Below, in pieces: positions 36,150 to 44,689 of a stretch of DNA of 64,000 nucleotides. The notes below the pieces were generated by a model. The model had not been told where the DNA came from. It did not search any database and saw only the letters and a list, made by a program, of their open reading frames with translations. This DNA is from [Scytonema hofmanni] UTEX 2349 (GTDB lineage Bacteria > Cyanobacteriota > Cyanobacteriia > Cyanobacteriales > Nostocaceae), in contig NZ_KK073768.1 in the NCBI RefSeq assembly GCF_000582685.1, positions 3,231,647 to 3,295,646 on the forward strand. The letters are read 5' to 3'. Numbering within the stretch: position 1 is the first letter of the stretch; each line of letters starts with the position of its first letter. A program made the translations under genes and the position numbers.

Positions 36150-36431
36150 ATGTTTGAGGCTGCCGCCGCTACACCCAAAGAAACGCGGCTTTCCATTCGC
36201 GCAACGGAGCCGGAAAAGGCAATACTGGCAGAAGCGGCACGCGTGCGGCACACGAATGTTAGCAAGTTTGTCCTGCAAGCATCGCTTGATGCCGCGAATG
36301 CCATTCTGATGCAGCAAACCGAGTTTCGCTTGCCACCGGATCAGTGGGAAGCGTTCTGCGAACGTCTTGACGGGCTGCCGAAAGTCGTTCCACAATTGCA
36401 ACGGCTCTTTAGCGAACCAGATCCGTTCTAA
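36150..36431 (+). CDS. DUF1778 (TacA-like) antitoxin
   Basis: 93 residues from the ATG at 36150, preceded by AGGAG. The ribbon-helix-helix-like N-terminus is KETRLSIRATEPEKAILAEA; the C-terminal part (FRLPPDQWEAFCERLD) is the toxin-neutralising tail of the family. The stop overlaps the next start (TAATG), a coupled pair with the acetyltransferase. It is richer in GC than its surroundings, a sign of horizontal gain. Confidence 0.87.
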   Translation: MFEAAAATPKETRLSIRATEPEKAILAEAARVRHTNVSKFVLQASLDAANAILMQQTEFRLPPDQWEAFCERLDGLPKVVPQLQRLFSEPDPF

Positions 36432-36946
36432 TGCAAAGTGAGCCTTTAAATGAGCCAGTTCTGCTGACCAAAAGTCACATTTTTGCGGGTTTCGATTGCG
36501 GCAAGCCACCGCTTAATGATTTCCTGATGAAATACGCTTTGCAAAATCAGGCAAGCGGCGGAGCCAGAACCTATGTCCTTACCCGGGAAGAGCGCGTCAT
36601 CGGCTATTACAGCCTTGCCCCTGCGTCCGTATCGCCAGACGATGCCCCCGCTCGTGTTATCAAAGGGCAGGGGCGTTATCCTGTACCAGTTATCCTGATG
36701 GCGCGGTTTGCCATAGACCGAGGCGAACAGGGAAAAGGCTTAGGCAAAGCCCTGTTTCGCAACGCGCTACGCCGTTCCCTGGCGGGGGCAGAAACCATTG
36801 GCGGTCGTGCTTTTCTTGTCCATGCCAAAGACGAGGAAGCCCGCGCCTTTTACCTCAAATTCGGCATGGAAGAATCCCCAACCAATAAAGTACACCTGCT
36901 TTTACTCTTCAAGGACATTCGACAATCGCTTGAAGCGGCTGGATAA
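36431..36946 (+). CDS. GNAT acetyltransferase toxin (TacT-like)
   Basis: 171 residues. GNAT core with ILMARFAIDRGEQGKGLGKA (acetyl-CoA binding Q/RxxGxG/A) and FYLKFGMEESP near the end. TacT-type toxins acetylate aminoacyl-tRNA and stop translation; the partner antitoxin is encoded just upstream with overlapping codons. A hairpin GCAGAAAT-tttg-ATTTCTGC at 36956-36975 follows and may end the transcript. Confidence 0.87.
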   Translation: MQSEPLNEPVLLTKSHIFAGFDCGKPPLNDFLMKYALQNQASGGARTYVLTREERVIGYYSLAPASVSPDDAPARVIKGQGRYPVPVILMARFAIDRGEQGKGLGKALFRNALRRSLAGAETIGGRAFLVHAKDEEARAFYLKFGMEESPTNKVHLLLLFKDIRQSLEAAG

Positions 36947-36955
36947 GTTTTCAAG

Positions 36956-36975
36956 GCAGAAATTTTGATTTCTGC
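36956..36975 (+). terminator. Hairpin after the toxin-antitoxin pair
   Basis: 8-bp perfect stem with a 4-base loop, 10 bases after the toxin stop. There is no T-run behind it, so the terminator role is only likely. Confidence 0.4.
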
Positions 36976-37123
36976 GATGTTTAGAAATAGCTATATGGTT
37001 GGTTTATTTACGCCGACCTGTACTACGGTTGTAAACCCTAGTCGGGTTATGGGTTTAACGACAATTTAAGTGGGATAAAAATGTTGGCAATGGTTAGCCC
37101 TACATTTATCTATATTTTTACAA

Positions 37124-37207
37124 TGGGCAGGAGGAGAATCGAACTCCTATGACCTCACGGTCGCCACATTTTGAGTGTGGTGCGTCTACCAATTCCGCCA
37201 CCCGCCC
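37124..37207 (-). tRNA. tRNA-Leu (anticodon CAA)
   Basis: Reading the minus strand: 7-bp acceptor stem GGGCGGG with CCTGCCC, D-loop GGTAGACG, anticodon arm CCACA-CTCAAAA-TGTGG (anticodon CAA), a long variable arm as in class II tRNAs, and T-arm GGAGTTCGATTCTCC. CCA is not encoded. The 5' end overlaps the last codons of the M48 peptidase gene on the same strand. Confidence 0.93.
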
Positions 37208-38061
37208 TTGGGTGCAACTTCACCATTATACACTTTTTCTGACGAATGCAACAACTTTTGATATTCTTTGCTGCTTGCCCAGCGATCAATTTCTCGCGCC
37301 CGCAGTACTGGCACTGGATGTGACAATTGAGAGGTGCGAGCTACTTTGACCATTTCACCCAATTCAGTCTTGCTAATATCATCATAAGCGCGAGCTTGGG
37401 CGACAAAGGCATCAAGGTTGAGTTGCGGTGCTAATGTTGGGGAACCACCGGCAAGCTTCATCAAGACTGACATGACAACTTTGGGATCTTGGGTGGCTAA
37501 TAATGCGGCGCGATCGCATGTAAACTCAGCACAACGTACCCATTCTAAAAGTTGTGCTTGTATGCTTTGTGCTAGGACTGCTCCTATATTTGGTAGACTT
37601 GCGGCTGCTAACACCAATAAATTTACTGGAGTCAGGTAAACGCTGTGATCGCATTTGAGATGTCCTAACTCATGGGCAATCACTGCCTGAATCTCAACGG
37701 GGGTAAGTAGATCAATCAGGGAAGTGTGTATGACAATAAAAGGCTGCTTGCCACGCATGGCAAAAGTATAAGCGTTGGGAGCCGGATGTTGGCGGATGTA
37801 GAGTTGGGGAGATTCCATATCCAAAATTTTGCAGGCTTCTAACAACAAGTTGTGTAAATCAGGCAATTGTTGTTCACCTACCAAAACGCTGGAGGCAATA
37901 TTTTCTACATAAAAAACTTGCTCTGCCAATGGTCCGAGCAAATTCCGCACGAGCATGTCTAATCCGGGTATCTGCTTGAGAGCAAGAGTTGCTTCCAAGT
38001 CTAAAGGATGACGAAAAGAATCTGCTTTGATACCAATGAGCTGAGTCTTAAAAAAGGACAT
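37186..38061 (-). CDS. M48 family zinc metallopeptidase
   Basis: About 291 residues from the ATG at 38061 (MSFFKTQLIGIKADSFRHPL); a longer frame exists but starts in an untypical region. The zinc site is VIAHELGHLKCDH (HExxH), with a downstream Glu in CAEFTCDRAALLA as third ligand. The protein resembles HtpX/Ste24-like peptidases but has only weak membrane segments. It probably degrades damaged proteins. The last seven codons and the TAG stop lie within the tRNA-Leu(CAA) gene. Confidence 0.87.
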   Translation of the reverse strand: MSFFKTQLIGIKADSFRHPLDLEATLALKQIPGLDMLVRNLLGPLAEQVFYVENIASSVLVGEQQLPDLHNLLLEACKILDMESPQLYIRQHPAPNAYTFAMRGKQPFIVIHTSLIDLLTPVEIQAVIAHELGHLKCDHSVYLTPVNLLVLAAASLPNIGAVLAQSIQAQLLEWVRCAEFTCDRAALLATQDPKVVMSVLMKLAGGSPTLAPQLNLDAFVAQARAYDDISKTELGEMVKVARTSQLSHPVPVLRAREIDRWASSKEYQKLLHSSEKVYNGEVAPKGGWRNW

Positions 38062-38217
38062 AGCGATCGCTAGAAAAAAAGTAAGAAATGGTGGGATGTC
38101 GCTGCGGATATACACAGTACCCCACAGATAGTATAACGATAATTAGGCAGGGCATCTGCCCTACCTATTACTCGTAATGAGCGATTAATCGCTCAATTTT
38201 AAGCGCTGAAGCGCTTA

Positions 38218-39612
38218 CTACGTTGAAATCGAGGTTTGAGGATTACTAGCTATTGCGGGTAATTCTGCATCCGTTGGTGTTTCGTTTACGCGGAGGATTT
38301 TTGCTCCCAATTGCTGCAACTTCATATCAAGGCGATCGTAGCCGCGATCTAAATGGTGCAATCCTTGAATTGTAGTTTTGCCTTCAGCTGCCAGTCCTGC
38401 TACAACTAAGGCTGCTGATGCCCGCAAATCTGTACCTAATACAGGTGCACCAGATAACTTCGGTACTCCCCGCACGAAAGCCGCGTTACCTTTAACGCGA
38501 ATATCTGCTCCTAAGCGATTCAACTCCGAAGCGTGACGCAAGCGATTTTCAAACACAGATTCGTTGATTATGCTGTCGCCTTCTGCTACGGTCAGCAAAG
38601 CCATAAATAATGCTTGCATATCCGTGGGAAAGCCTGGATGGGGCAAGGTTTCTATATCCGTCGCTCTCAGGGTTTCAGCGGGCAAAATGCGTAAGCAATC
38701 AGGCGCTTCTTGAATTATAGACACACCAATATCCCGCAGTTTGGCAAGTACTGGAATTAAATGGTCTGGTATCACTGGTGACAGAGTAATTTCCGATCGC
38801 GCGATCGCTCCAGCAACCAAAAATGTGCCTGTTTCAATGCGATCGGGAATAATAGAGTAGTCAACAGAATGCAACTTGGGGACACCGAGGACGGTAATCG
38901 TACTAGTGCCGGCACCTTGAATCTTTGCTCCCATCGCGTTACAAAAATTCGCCAGATCGACTACTTCTGGCTCCCGTGCGGCATTTTCAATCTTCGTTTC
39001 CCCATCTGCCAGAGTAGCTGCCATCATCAAGGTTTCCGTGGCACCAACGCTGGGGCTGTCTAGGTAAATCTTGGCTCCTTGGAGTCTACCATTACTACCT
39101 GGCACATAAGCATTACAAATGCCATGTTCTATCTGCACTTCGGCTCCCATCGCTTGTAGTCCCCGGACATGCAGATCAACCGGTCTTGCCCCAATTGCAC
39201 AACCACCGGGTAATGGCATCTGTGCTACTCCCAGTCGTGCCAGAATTGCACCAATGGCAAAAAAACTTGCCCGCAGTTGGGTAACTAGTTCGTAAGGAGC
39301 TTTGGACGTTGTAATTTCGCTAGCGTTGATATCTAAAATATCATTGTGTTGCTCTAAACGAAGACCCAAAGCTGACAAAACTTGACCCATCCGCTTGACG
39401 TCAGCCAATAATGGAACGTTGCGGATGCGGCAATCTCCCGAACATAGTAAGGCTCCAGCCATGATTACCAGTGCTGAATTTTTTGCCCCACTAATTTTTA
39501 CATGACCTCGCAAACGATGCCCACCCCATATTTGCAAGACTGAGGAGTCTGCTTCAGATGAAGATTTGGCATCTGGTAAGCTGGTATTCGTATTAATAAG
39601 CCTACCCTCCAA
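38218..39612 (-). CDS. murA: UDP-N-acetylglucosamine 1-carboxyvinyltransferase
   Basis: 464 residues, slightly longer than the usual 420 because of a polar N-terminal extension of about 35 residues. SGAKNSALVIMAGALL is the conserved start of the catalytic fold. The loop LPGGCAIGARPVDLH carries the catalytic Cys. The enzyme adds enolpyruvate from PEP to UDP-GlcNAc, the first committed step of peptidoglycan synthesis. Confidence 0.95.
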   Translation of the reverse strand: MEGRLINTNTSLPDAKSSSEADSSVLQIWGGHRLRGHVKISGAKNSALVIMAGALLCSGDCRIRNVPLLADVKRMGQVLSALGLRLEQHNDILDINASEITTSKAPYELVTQLRASFFAIGAILARLGVAQMPLPGGCAIGARPVDLHVRGLQAMGAEVQIEHGICNAYVPGSNGRLQGAKIYLDSPSVGATETLMMAATLADGETKIENAAREPEVVDLANFCNAMGAKIQGAGTSTITVLGVPKLHSVDYSIIPDRIETGTFLVAGAIARSEITLSPVIPDHLIPVLAKLRDIGVSIIQEAPDCLRILPAETLRATDIETLPHPGFPTDMQALFMALLTVAEGDSIINESVFENRLRHASELNRLGADIRVKGNAAFVRGVPKLSGAPVLGTDLRASAALVVAGLAAEGKTTIQGLHHLDRGYDRLDMKLQQLGAKILRVNETPTDAELPAIASNPQTSIST

Positions 39613-39982
39613 AATAAATTTAGTAATTTTAAAGATTTGAAGTTGGTTTCGATTCTACAGTAAAGATTCGATTTGTCTACATTTTTGCCCTCGGTCTGGC
39701 ATTGATTTAAGTGGTAATTTGCTCTTCCAAGCAATTTGGAGTAAGCCTTTTAAGCATTTTTAAAATAAGTGCGCTCAGTAATGAATAGTATAGCGGGAGT
39801 AGGGCAGATGGGGGAGACAGGGGGACAAGGGGACAAGGGGACAGGGGGACAAGGGGACAAGGGGACAAGGGGACAAGGGATAATTTATCTGATTTTCAAT
39901 GCCCAATTCTTTATTTTACGCTTAGGCGTTGACAAAAGCTAGGAAATGAGTGAAAATAGAGAACGGTGATTAAATAAAGCCA
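39613..39982. other. Spacer with short tandem repeats between murA and tRNA-Leu
   Basis: Gene-free. Positions about 39811-39880 hold a run of GGGGACAAGGGGACAAGG-type units (8-9 bases each), the same family that enters the coding sequence at the right end of the window. The murA promoter should lie near 39640-39760. Confidence 0.6.
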
Positions 39983-40064
39983 GCGGAACTGGCGGAATTG
40001 GCAGACGCGCTAGATTCAGGTTCTAGTGCCGCAAGGCTTCCGGGTTCAAGTCCCGGGTTCCGCA
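39983..40064 (+). tRNA. tRNA-Leu (anticodon CAG)
   Basis: Acceptor stem GCGGAAC with GTTCCGC, D-loop GGCAGACGC, anticodon arm CTAGA-TTCAGGT-TCTAG (anticodon CAG), long variable arm TGCCGCAAGGCT and T-arm CCGGGTTCAAGTCCCGG. CCA is not encoded. A dispersed palindrome follows after about 10 bases. Confidence 0.95.
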
Positions 40065-40073
40065 TATGAGTAG

Positions 40074-40111
40074 AGACGTTCCGGCGGAACGTCTTTTGGG
40101 CGGAACGTCTT
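40074..40111. repeat. Palindromic repeat (GACGTTCC family), copy 1
   Basis: Arms AGACGTTCCG and CGGAACGTCT around one base at 40074-40094, plus a second half-copy up to 40111. Other copies: 43929, 46574, 48040 and 56506. Confidence 0.8.
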
Positions 40112-40142
40112 TTGGGAGTTAAATCATAACTCATAATTTTTA

Positions 40143-40919
40143 ATGTTAACTAGTTTACAGAATTCTTTAGTAAAGCAAATCCGTAAATTGCACTCCTCGA
40201 AAGAGCGTCACAAGCAGGAGTTGTTTTTACTGGAAGGTACGCATTTGCTAGAAGAGGCTTGTGCGGTGAATTATCCCCTGGAAGTTGTGTGTTGTACAGA
40301 ACAATGGCAAGCGACTCATTCGGCACTTTGGGAGCAAGCTTGTAGTAAGTGCGATCGCACTCTCATTGTCAGTGAAGAAGTATTGAGTGCGATCGCTACC
40401 ACAGTACAACCGGATGGTGTTATCGCTACCGCCAAACGAAGCGATACAATGCAAGTTCCCTTCACTGGGTTGCTCCTAGCTTTGGAAACTGTCCAAGATC
40501 CGGGCAATTTGGGGACGATGATTCGGACTGCGGCAGCGGCTTCTGCATCGGGGCTGTGGCTGAGTGCAGATAGTGTAGATTTAGATAACCCCAAAGTGTT
40601 GCGTGCCAGTGCTGGTCAGTGGTTTCGCTTACCAATGGCGGTAAGTGCAGATTTAAAAGATACAGTAAGTCTTGCCAAACAAGCAGGAATGCAGATTGTG
40701 GCAACTTTGCCAAATGCAACTTTAACTTATTGGCAAGTAGATTGGCGAAAACCAAGTTTAATTTTATTGGGTAATGAAGGTGCGGGTTTGTCGGCTTCTT
40801 TAGTGGCAATGGCAGATAAAGTCGTGAAAATACCCCTGAGTCCAGGGGTGGAGTCTTTGAATGTGGCGATCGCCGCAGCTTTAATGTTATACGAGGCTCA
40901 ACGACAGATTAGGAGTTAG
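40143..40919 (+). CDS. TrmH/SpoU family RNA 2'-O-methyltransferase
   Basis: 258 residues. A substrate-binding N-terminal domain (about 1-90) precedes the SPOUT domain with knot motifs DPGNLGTMIRTAAAASASG, LILLGNEGAGLS and IPLSPGVESLNVAIAAALML. These enzymes methylate a ribose in 23S rRNA or tRNA using SAM; RlmB-like is most likely by length. It is a single gene with its own upstream region beside the tRNA. Confidence 0.88.
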   Translation: MLTSLQNSLVKQIRKLHSSKERHKQELFLLEGTHLLEEACAVNYPLEVVCCTEQWQATHSALWEQACSKCDRTLIVSEEVLSAIATTVQPDGVIATAKRSDTMQVPFTGLLLALETVQDPGNLGTMIRTAAAASASGLWLSADSVDLDNPKVLRASAGQWFRLPMAVSADLKDTVSLAKQAGMQIVATLPNATLTYWQVDWRKPSLILLGNEGAGLSASLVAMADKVVKIPLSPGVESLNVAIAAALMLYEAQRQIRS

Positions 40920-40933
40920 GAAAACGGAAACTT

Positions 40934-41167
40934 TTATTTTCTTTTCTTTTCCAGATATTGTTCGATATCAGCAACGGCGTCTTCCAAAGCCTCTAAATCA
41001 ATTTCTGTTTTTATTTCAATTACTTCAGCATCAATGGTTTTAGCAGTTTCGGTTTTTGGCGTTTCTTCCTCTTGTGTCGGACTCTCTTGTAATATATCCT
41101 CCAACTGATTGAGGGATTGAAGAAACTTTTTCGCGGCAGCGCCGCGTTTTTGCTGATTTTGCTCCAT
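40934..41167 (-). CDS. Small acidic hypothetical protein
   Basis: 77 residues from the ATG at 41167 (MEQNQQKRGAAAKKFLQSLN); a longer frame to 41242 is less likely. A short basic N-terminus is followed by a long acidic, Thr/Glu-rich helix region ending EQYLEKKRK. I do not recognise a domain. Convergent with the RNA methyltransferase, only 14 bases away. Confidence 0.6.
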   Translation of the reverse strand: MEQNQQKRGAAAKKFLQSLNQLEDILQESPTQEEETPKTETAKTIDAEVIEIKTEIDLEALEDAVADIEQYLEKKRK

Positions 41168-41443
41168 AATTTTGATTTGAGAATCGTGATTGCAATTTCT
41201 AATAATGGTTATCTGTACCAAAACTAATTTATTCTGTATCAAATTTACACATTAAAACGCTTGATGGCAAAATCAGCTAATGTGAATCCCCAGAGCGTTT
41301 AGTTGCTTCCGGCAGTATTTGCCCCAAATATCCACCGACACCGACTGAGTGCCAAATCCCCAAAAGTGGGACTAAAATTATCGTGTGCGATCGCTTCCAG
41401 CGGGCGGGTACGCCATCGCGCTCAAAATTCAAAATTACTAATT

Positions 41444-41696
41444 CTAAACGACGTTGAGACGGCTGAGGAAGGTACACAAGCGATCGCTTTGAGGATGTGA
41501 GATAACCTGAAAAGCCGCTCCTTGTTCGGCGACAATACCTTGATCCATAAATATTACTTGATGTGCTGCTTCCCGCGCAAACTGTATTTCATGGGTGACA
41601 ACTACCATTGTCATTCCTTCGGCTGCTAGTTGCTGCATCACTTGCAATACTTCACCGACAAGTTCTGGATCTAAGGCGCTGGTGGGTTCATCGTAT
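41444..41696 (-). pseudogene. Fragment of an amino-acid ABC transporter ATPase (C-terminal part)
   Basis: The minus strand reads YDEPTSALDPELVGEVLQVM, then VVVTHEIQFAREAAHQVIF and MDQGIVAEQGA, the Walker B to C-terminal part of a GlnQ/HisP-type ATPase. The Walker A half is missing: at about 41696 the sequence switches abruptly to a plus-strand binding-protein fragment. Confidence 0.85.
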
Positions 41697-41697
41697 A

Positions 41698-41875
41698 CCT
41701 TTTGATCGTATTATTCCCGGATTACAAGCAAATACTGTAGATGCGGCGATTAGTTCTATAACTATTACGGAGGAACGAGCGAAGACTGTTTCTTTTTCGC
41801 GTCCTTATTTTAAAGCCGGGTTAGCGATCGCTATCGGCAATAACAATAAAGATATTACTACTTTTGAGAGTGTGA
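41698..41875 (+). pseudogene. Fragment of an amino-acid-binding periplasmic protein
   Basis: The plus strand reads FDRIIPGLQANTVDAAISSI, TITEERAKTVSFSRPYFKAG and LAIAIG, the middle of a family 3 solute-binding protein. There is no start, signal peptide or C-terminus. It is joined head to head with the ATPase fragment and followed by a small palindromic repeat (CTCCTACACC...GGTGTAGG, about 41878-41915). Confidence 0.85.
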
Positions 41876-41923
41876 CGCTCCTACACCGGATGCGAAGCGC
41901 GGTAGGTGTAGGCTTCTCAAAGA

Positions 41924-42484
41924 TTACTTATACAAACTCCGATATTCCCAAGGATTAATAAACTTAGCATCACTCCAAACGCCGCGCTTTTGTTGCTTTG
42001 CTTCGGCTTCAGCTTGTTCAACTAAATCTCTACTAGGACACTTATTTAAGTAAGGACGATACACTTTTGCTAATCCTTCACGCAGCAATACTTGTTGAAC
42101 AAAAGTGCCATCTTTTAAACGCACTTCGGCTACTTTTCGTCCATAACGATCGCTATCAGTAATATTCAAAGTGACGCGATCGCTACTTTGTTTAACTAGT
42201 TGCTGCAATTTTTCTTGCGCTTTTGTACCCCAAGTAAATTGATTGCGATCGCTAGCACGTTTACTTTCTCTTTCTTTCTTTGAATGCGGCACTTCTGGTG
42301 CATCCATACAAGCAAAGCGCACGGTGATATTGTTACCTTTAGCATCTTTCACTGTTAAAGTATCACCATCACTGATTCTTTCTACTACCTCTCCCGAAGG
42401 TGGGAAAATACGGTCACATCCTATCAAAGTTAAAATCAGGATAGCTGCACAAAACCAAGTTAGCGGCTTAATTAATTTCTCCAT
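41924..42484 (-). CDS. Staphylococcal-nuclease-like lipoprotein
   Basis: 186 residues. N-terminal signal with lipobox LIGC (Cys at about 23), so probably anchored to a membrane on the outside. SNase domain: VVERISDGDTLTV, RFACMDAPEVPHSKK, SDRYGRKVAEVRLKDG and LLREGLAKVYRPYL, with the catalytic Arg and Glu positions retained as far as can be judged. Likely a calcium-dependent nuclease acting on extracellular DNA or RNA. Confidence 0.88.
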   Translation of the reverse strand: MEKLIKPLTWFCAAILILTLIGCDRIFPPSGEVVERISDGDTLTVKDAKGNNITVRFACMDAPEVPHSKKERESKRASDRNQFTWGTKAQEKLQQLVKQSSDRVTLNITDSDRYGRKVAEVRLKDGTFVQQVLLREGLAKVYRPYLNKCPSRDLVEQAEAEAKQQKRGVWSDAKFINPWEYRSLYK

Positions 42485-42660
42485 TTAATTTCCCAAAATC
42501 TTCCTTTGGGATGATACTACTAAAATTCAAATTTACTAGTTTATTATGGTATAAAATCCATAAATTGGGGAGTCACGATTTTATAACAAAGTAAAGTTAT
42601 CATTCATATTATCTTTGATTAGTATAGGTAATGTAGACGACGCAAAATCAGCGGGAATCT

Positions 42661-43410
42661 TTGATGAACTTATTTACGCACTTCATGCATTTGCTAGGTT
42701 CTGGTGCTGCGGCTTATTACTCTGCGAGTCAGATGCGCGATCGCAAAACGCGACCCAATGTCCTAGCAGGATTCCAAGTGGCTGAAGCTGGTTCAGTACC
42801 TTTTTTGGAAGCTTTAAGCCAACGCGCAGCCCAGGAAGGCGATACATGGCTAGCGGAGAAACTTACAAAACACGCATCAGATGAAAATAGGCACGGTCAA
42901 ATTTTTGCCCATGCCTTAAAACAGCTTAATAAAGAAGTGATTGATTTTAAAAGTTTGCCAAAAAAAACAGACGAAAAGAAATCACAACAAAATCGCAGTC
43001 CGTTTTTTGCTGCCTATTTTGAAGGTTATTCTACTGAACAGCTAAAACCGGATACCATTGACTGGAATGTGTTTATGGCTAGTACCTACATTCTCGAATT
43101 GGATGCCAGCAAAGACTTTCGGCGGATGGCGAACGTGTTACCTGATGATAACCCAAGCGATCGCAACCTCAAATTAGGAATGTTAAGCATTGTCACAGAT
43201 GAAACTGCTCATGCTGCTTATCTTTACGAGGCAATGATGCGGCGGATGCCTGCTGATAAGGTGGAGAAACTCACTACGGAGTGGTGCACCCGCAAAGTAA
43301 ACGCCTTATTAGCAATGGTTGGCGGTATCCTTCAACGCAACGGCAATACACCTTCCCTCGTGCAGGATGCTGCACCAACAGAAGACGAGCCAGAATTGAT
43401 TGTTGCTTAA
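42661..43410 (+). CDS. Ferritin-like superfamily protein
   Basis: 249 residues, mostly helical. E..H pairs typical of a di-iron four-helix bundle: FQVAEAGSVPFLEAL, KHASDENRHGQIFAHAL, and further down LELDASKDF and VTDETAHAAYLYEAM. The family in cyanobacteria is uncharacterised; relatives bind two iron atoms and act as oxidases or hydroxylases. Met1 and Met2 are both possible starts. A terminator-like hairpin follows at 43441. Confidence 0.78.
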   Translation: MMNLFTHFMHLLGSGAAAYYSASQMRDRKTRPNVLAGFQVAEAGSVPFLEALSQRAAQEGDTWLAEKLTKHASDENRHGQIFAHALKQLNKEVIDFKSLPKKTDEKKSQQNRSPFFAAYFEGYSTEQLKPDTIDWNVFMASTYILELDASKDFRRMANVLPDDNPSDRNLKLGMLSIVTDETAHAAYLYEAMMRRMPADKVEKLTTEWCTRKVNALLAMVGGILQRNGNTPSLVQDAAPTEDEPELIVA

Positions 43411-43440
43411 GACTTAATTAAATAGGTAAAAAATTCTTTG

Positions 43441-43462
43441 AACCCGCCTAATCGCGGGTTTT
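43441..43462 (+). terminator. Hairpin terminator after the ferritin-like gene
   Basis: AACCCGC-ctaatc-GCGGGTT followed by TTG. A GC-rich 7-bp stem placed between the convergent ferritin-like gene and the small membrane protein gene, so it could serve both. Confidence 0.65.
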
Positions 43463-43480
43463 GTACGTGTAGCCGCGATT

Positions 43481-43618
43481 TTAAGCGTTGGCAAACATTC
43501 CCAGCATTGTTAACAATACAACTAATCCACACACCCAAAGTAGCAATGACCCCCAAGTGACAGAATCTTTTTGTATTCTCTCCCACAAATTACTAACTAA
43601 GTTATTACGAACAGCCAT
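43481..43618 (-). CDS. Small single-span membrane protein (45 aa)
   Basis: Not large enough for usual ORF cut-offs, but it has a very strong ribosome site (GGAGGGG) 7 or so bases before the ATG. The product begins MAVRNNLVSNLWERIQKDSV and continues with a hydrophobic helix (SLLLWVCGLVVLLTMLGMF). A short basic/polar N-terminus and one membrane span resemble small photosynthetic or stress membrane subunits, but I do not recognise the family. Confidence 0.65.
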   Translation of the reverse strand: MAVRNNLVSNLWERIQKDSVTWGSLLLWVCGLVVLLTMLGMFANA

Positions 43619-44014
43619 ATTTATCCCCTCCAAATTTTGCTAAATTTGTACTCAACTCAAGTTAACTTCATCCTTGAAAGTACGAAGCTTTAAAATGCTT
43701 ACTTCTAAAGATGAATTAACTGCGATTTAAATACATGTATAAAATTAGCAGCGGCTAACGCGTCGCCTTGCCAAAACAAAAACTTATAAAAAGAAAATTT
43801 TTCTCTTTAACCTAATATTCATCCTCTCATAATTGAGCGTTTACATTAGAAAATCGAATCAACTTGAAAAGATTCTTAATATCATGTCCGTTTAATTAAC
43901 AGTAATAAAAACATCGTAACCGTCGTAGAGACGTTCCGGCGGAACGTCTTTACAGTATGTGTAATAAACCTGTCATGATATAACGCAATACGATTAAGAT
44001 AACTCTTGGAGCCT
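43619..44014. other. Spacer with GACGTTCC-family repeat (copy 2)
   Basis: No gene. Contains AGACGTTCCG / CGGAACGTCT at 43929-43949. The region before that should hold the promoter of the small membrane protein. Confidence 0.55.
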
Positions 44015-44653
44015 TCAAGCACTCTTCTCAACCACTGTTCCTACCAAACAGGCTCTATCCCAGTTAACGCCACTTAAATTAGCACCGTCTAACTCGGCAC
44101 ACAGCAAGTTTGCTCCTGTCAAATTTGCTCCCGCCAAATTCGCAGAGCGTAAGTCAGCTTCTTCTAAATTAGCTTGACTTAACAACGCACCTTGCAAATC
44201 TGCGCGGCTCAAGTCTGCACCTTTAAGATTTGCGCCGGTGAGGTTCACACCCCTTAAATCAGCACCGCGCAAGTCAACACCTTGCAAGTTGACATTCATC
44301 AAATTGCTGCCGCTTAAAAAAGCACCCGCTAAACAAACATCGCTGAGTGTGGCTCCCATCAAGTTAGCACCCCGCAAGTTGCTACCGCGCAAATCAGCAC
44401 CTGTCAAATCTGCTTGCATCAAGTTGGCTCCCATCAAGTTTGCTCGCAAGTCAGTTTGCACGAGGATGGCTCCCATTAAGTTAGCTCCTTGTAAATGCCC
44501 ACCTTCGAGTTTAGAATTAGCCAAATTTGTGCCGACAAGATTGGCACCAGCCAGATTGATGCGGCTTAAATCAAGTCTAGTCAGTTCCTCGTCTTCTAAA
44601 TCTGCCCCTGGAAGCTGTTTAAGTTTTCCCGATCGCAATGCTTCAATATTCAT
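44015..44653 (-). CDS. Pentapeptide-repeat protein
   Basis: 212 residues; from about residue 25 to the end it is built of A(D/N)LXX pentapeptides (ANLMGANLMQADLTGADLRG and so on), about 35 repeats, which form a right-handed quadrilateral beta-helix. There is no signal peptide. The N-terminal 25 residues (MNIEALRSGKLKQLPGADLE) are a common start in cyanobacterial members. Function is unknown; some relatives mimic DNA or bind other proteins. Confidence 0.92.
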   Translation of the reverse strand: MNIEALRSGKLKQLPGADLEDEELTRLDLSRINLAGANLVGTNLANSKLEGGHLQGANLMGAILVQTDLRANLMGANLMQADLTGADLRGSNLRGANLMGATLSDVCLAGAFLSGSNLMNVNLQGVDLRGADLRGVNLTGANLKGADLSRADLQGALLSQANLEEADLRSANLAGANLTGANLLCAELDGANLSGVNWDRACLVGTVVEKSA

Positions 44654-44689
44654 AATTGAGTTATATCAAGTTGGTAAATATACGCACAC

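Noticed and set aside
36099..36509. 136-codon minus-strand frame over the antitoxin gene
   Set aside because: Shadow of the TacA/TacT-like pair, which has clear domains, start site and overlap.
39811..39880. Possible CRISPR array
   Set aside because: Units are 8-9 bases with no spacers; this is a simple short tandem repeat. The 21-bp units at 56436 also have no spacers.
41277..41477. 66-codon minus-strand frame next to the ABC transporter fragment
   Set aside because: I could not match it to a permease or any family. It may be part of the decayed operon, but there is not enough to call it.
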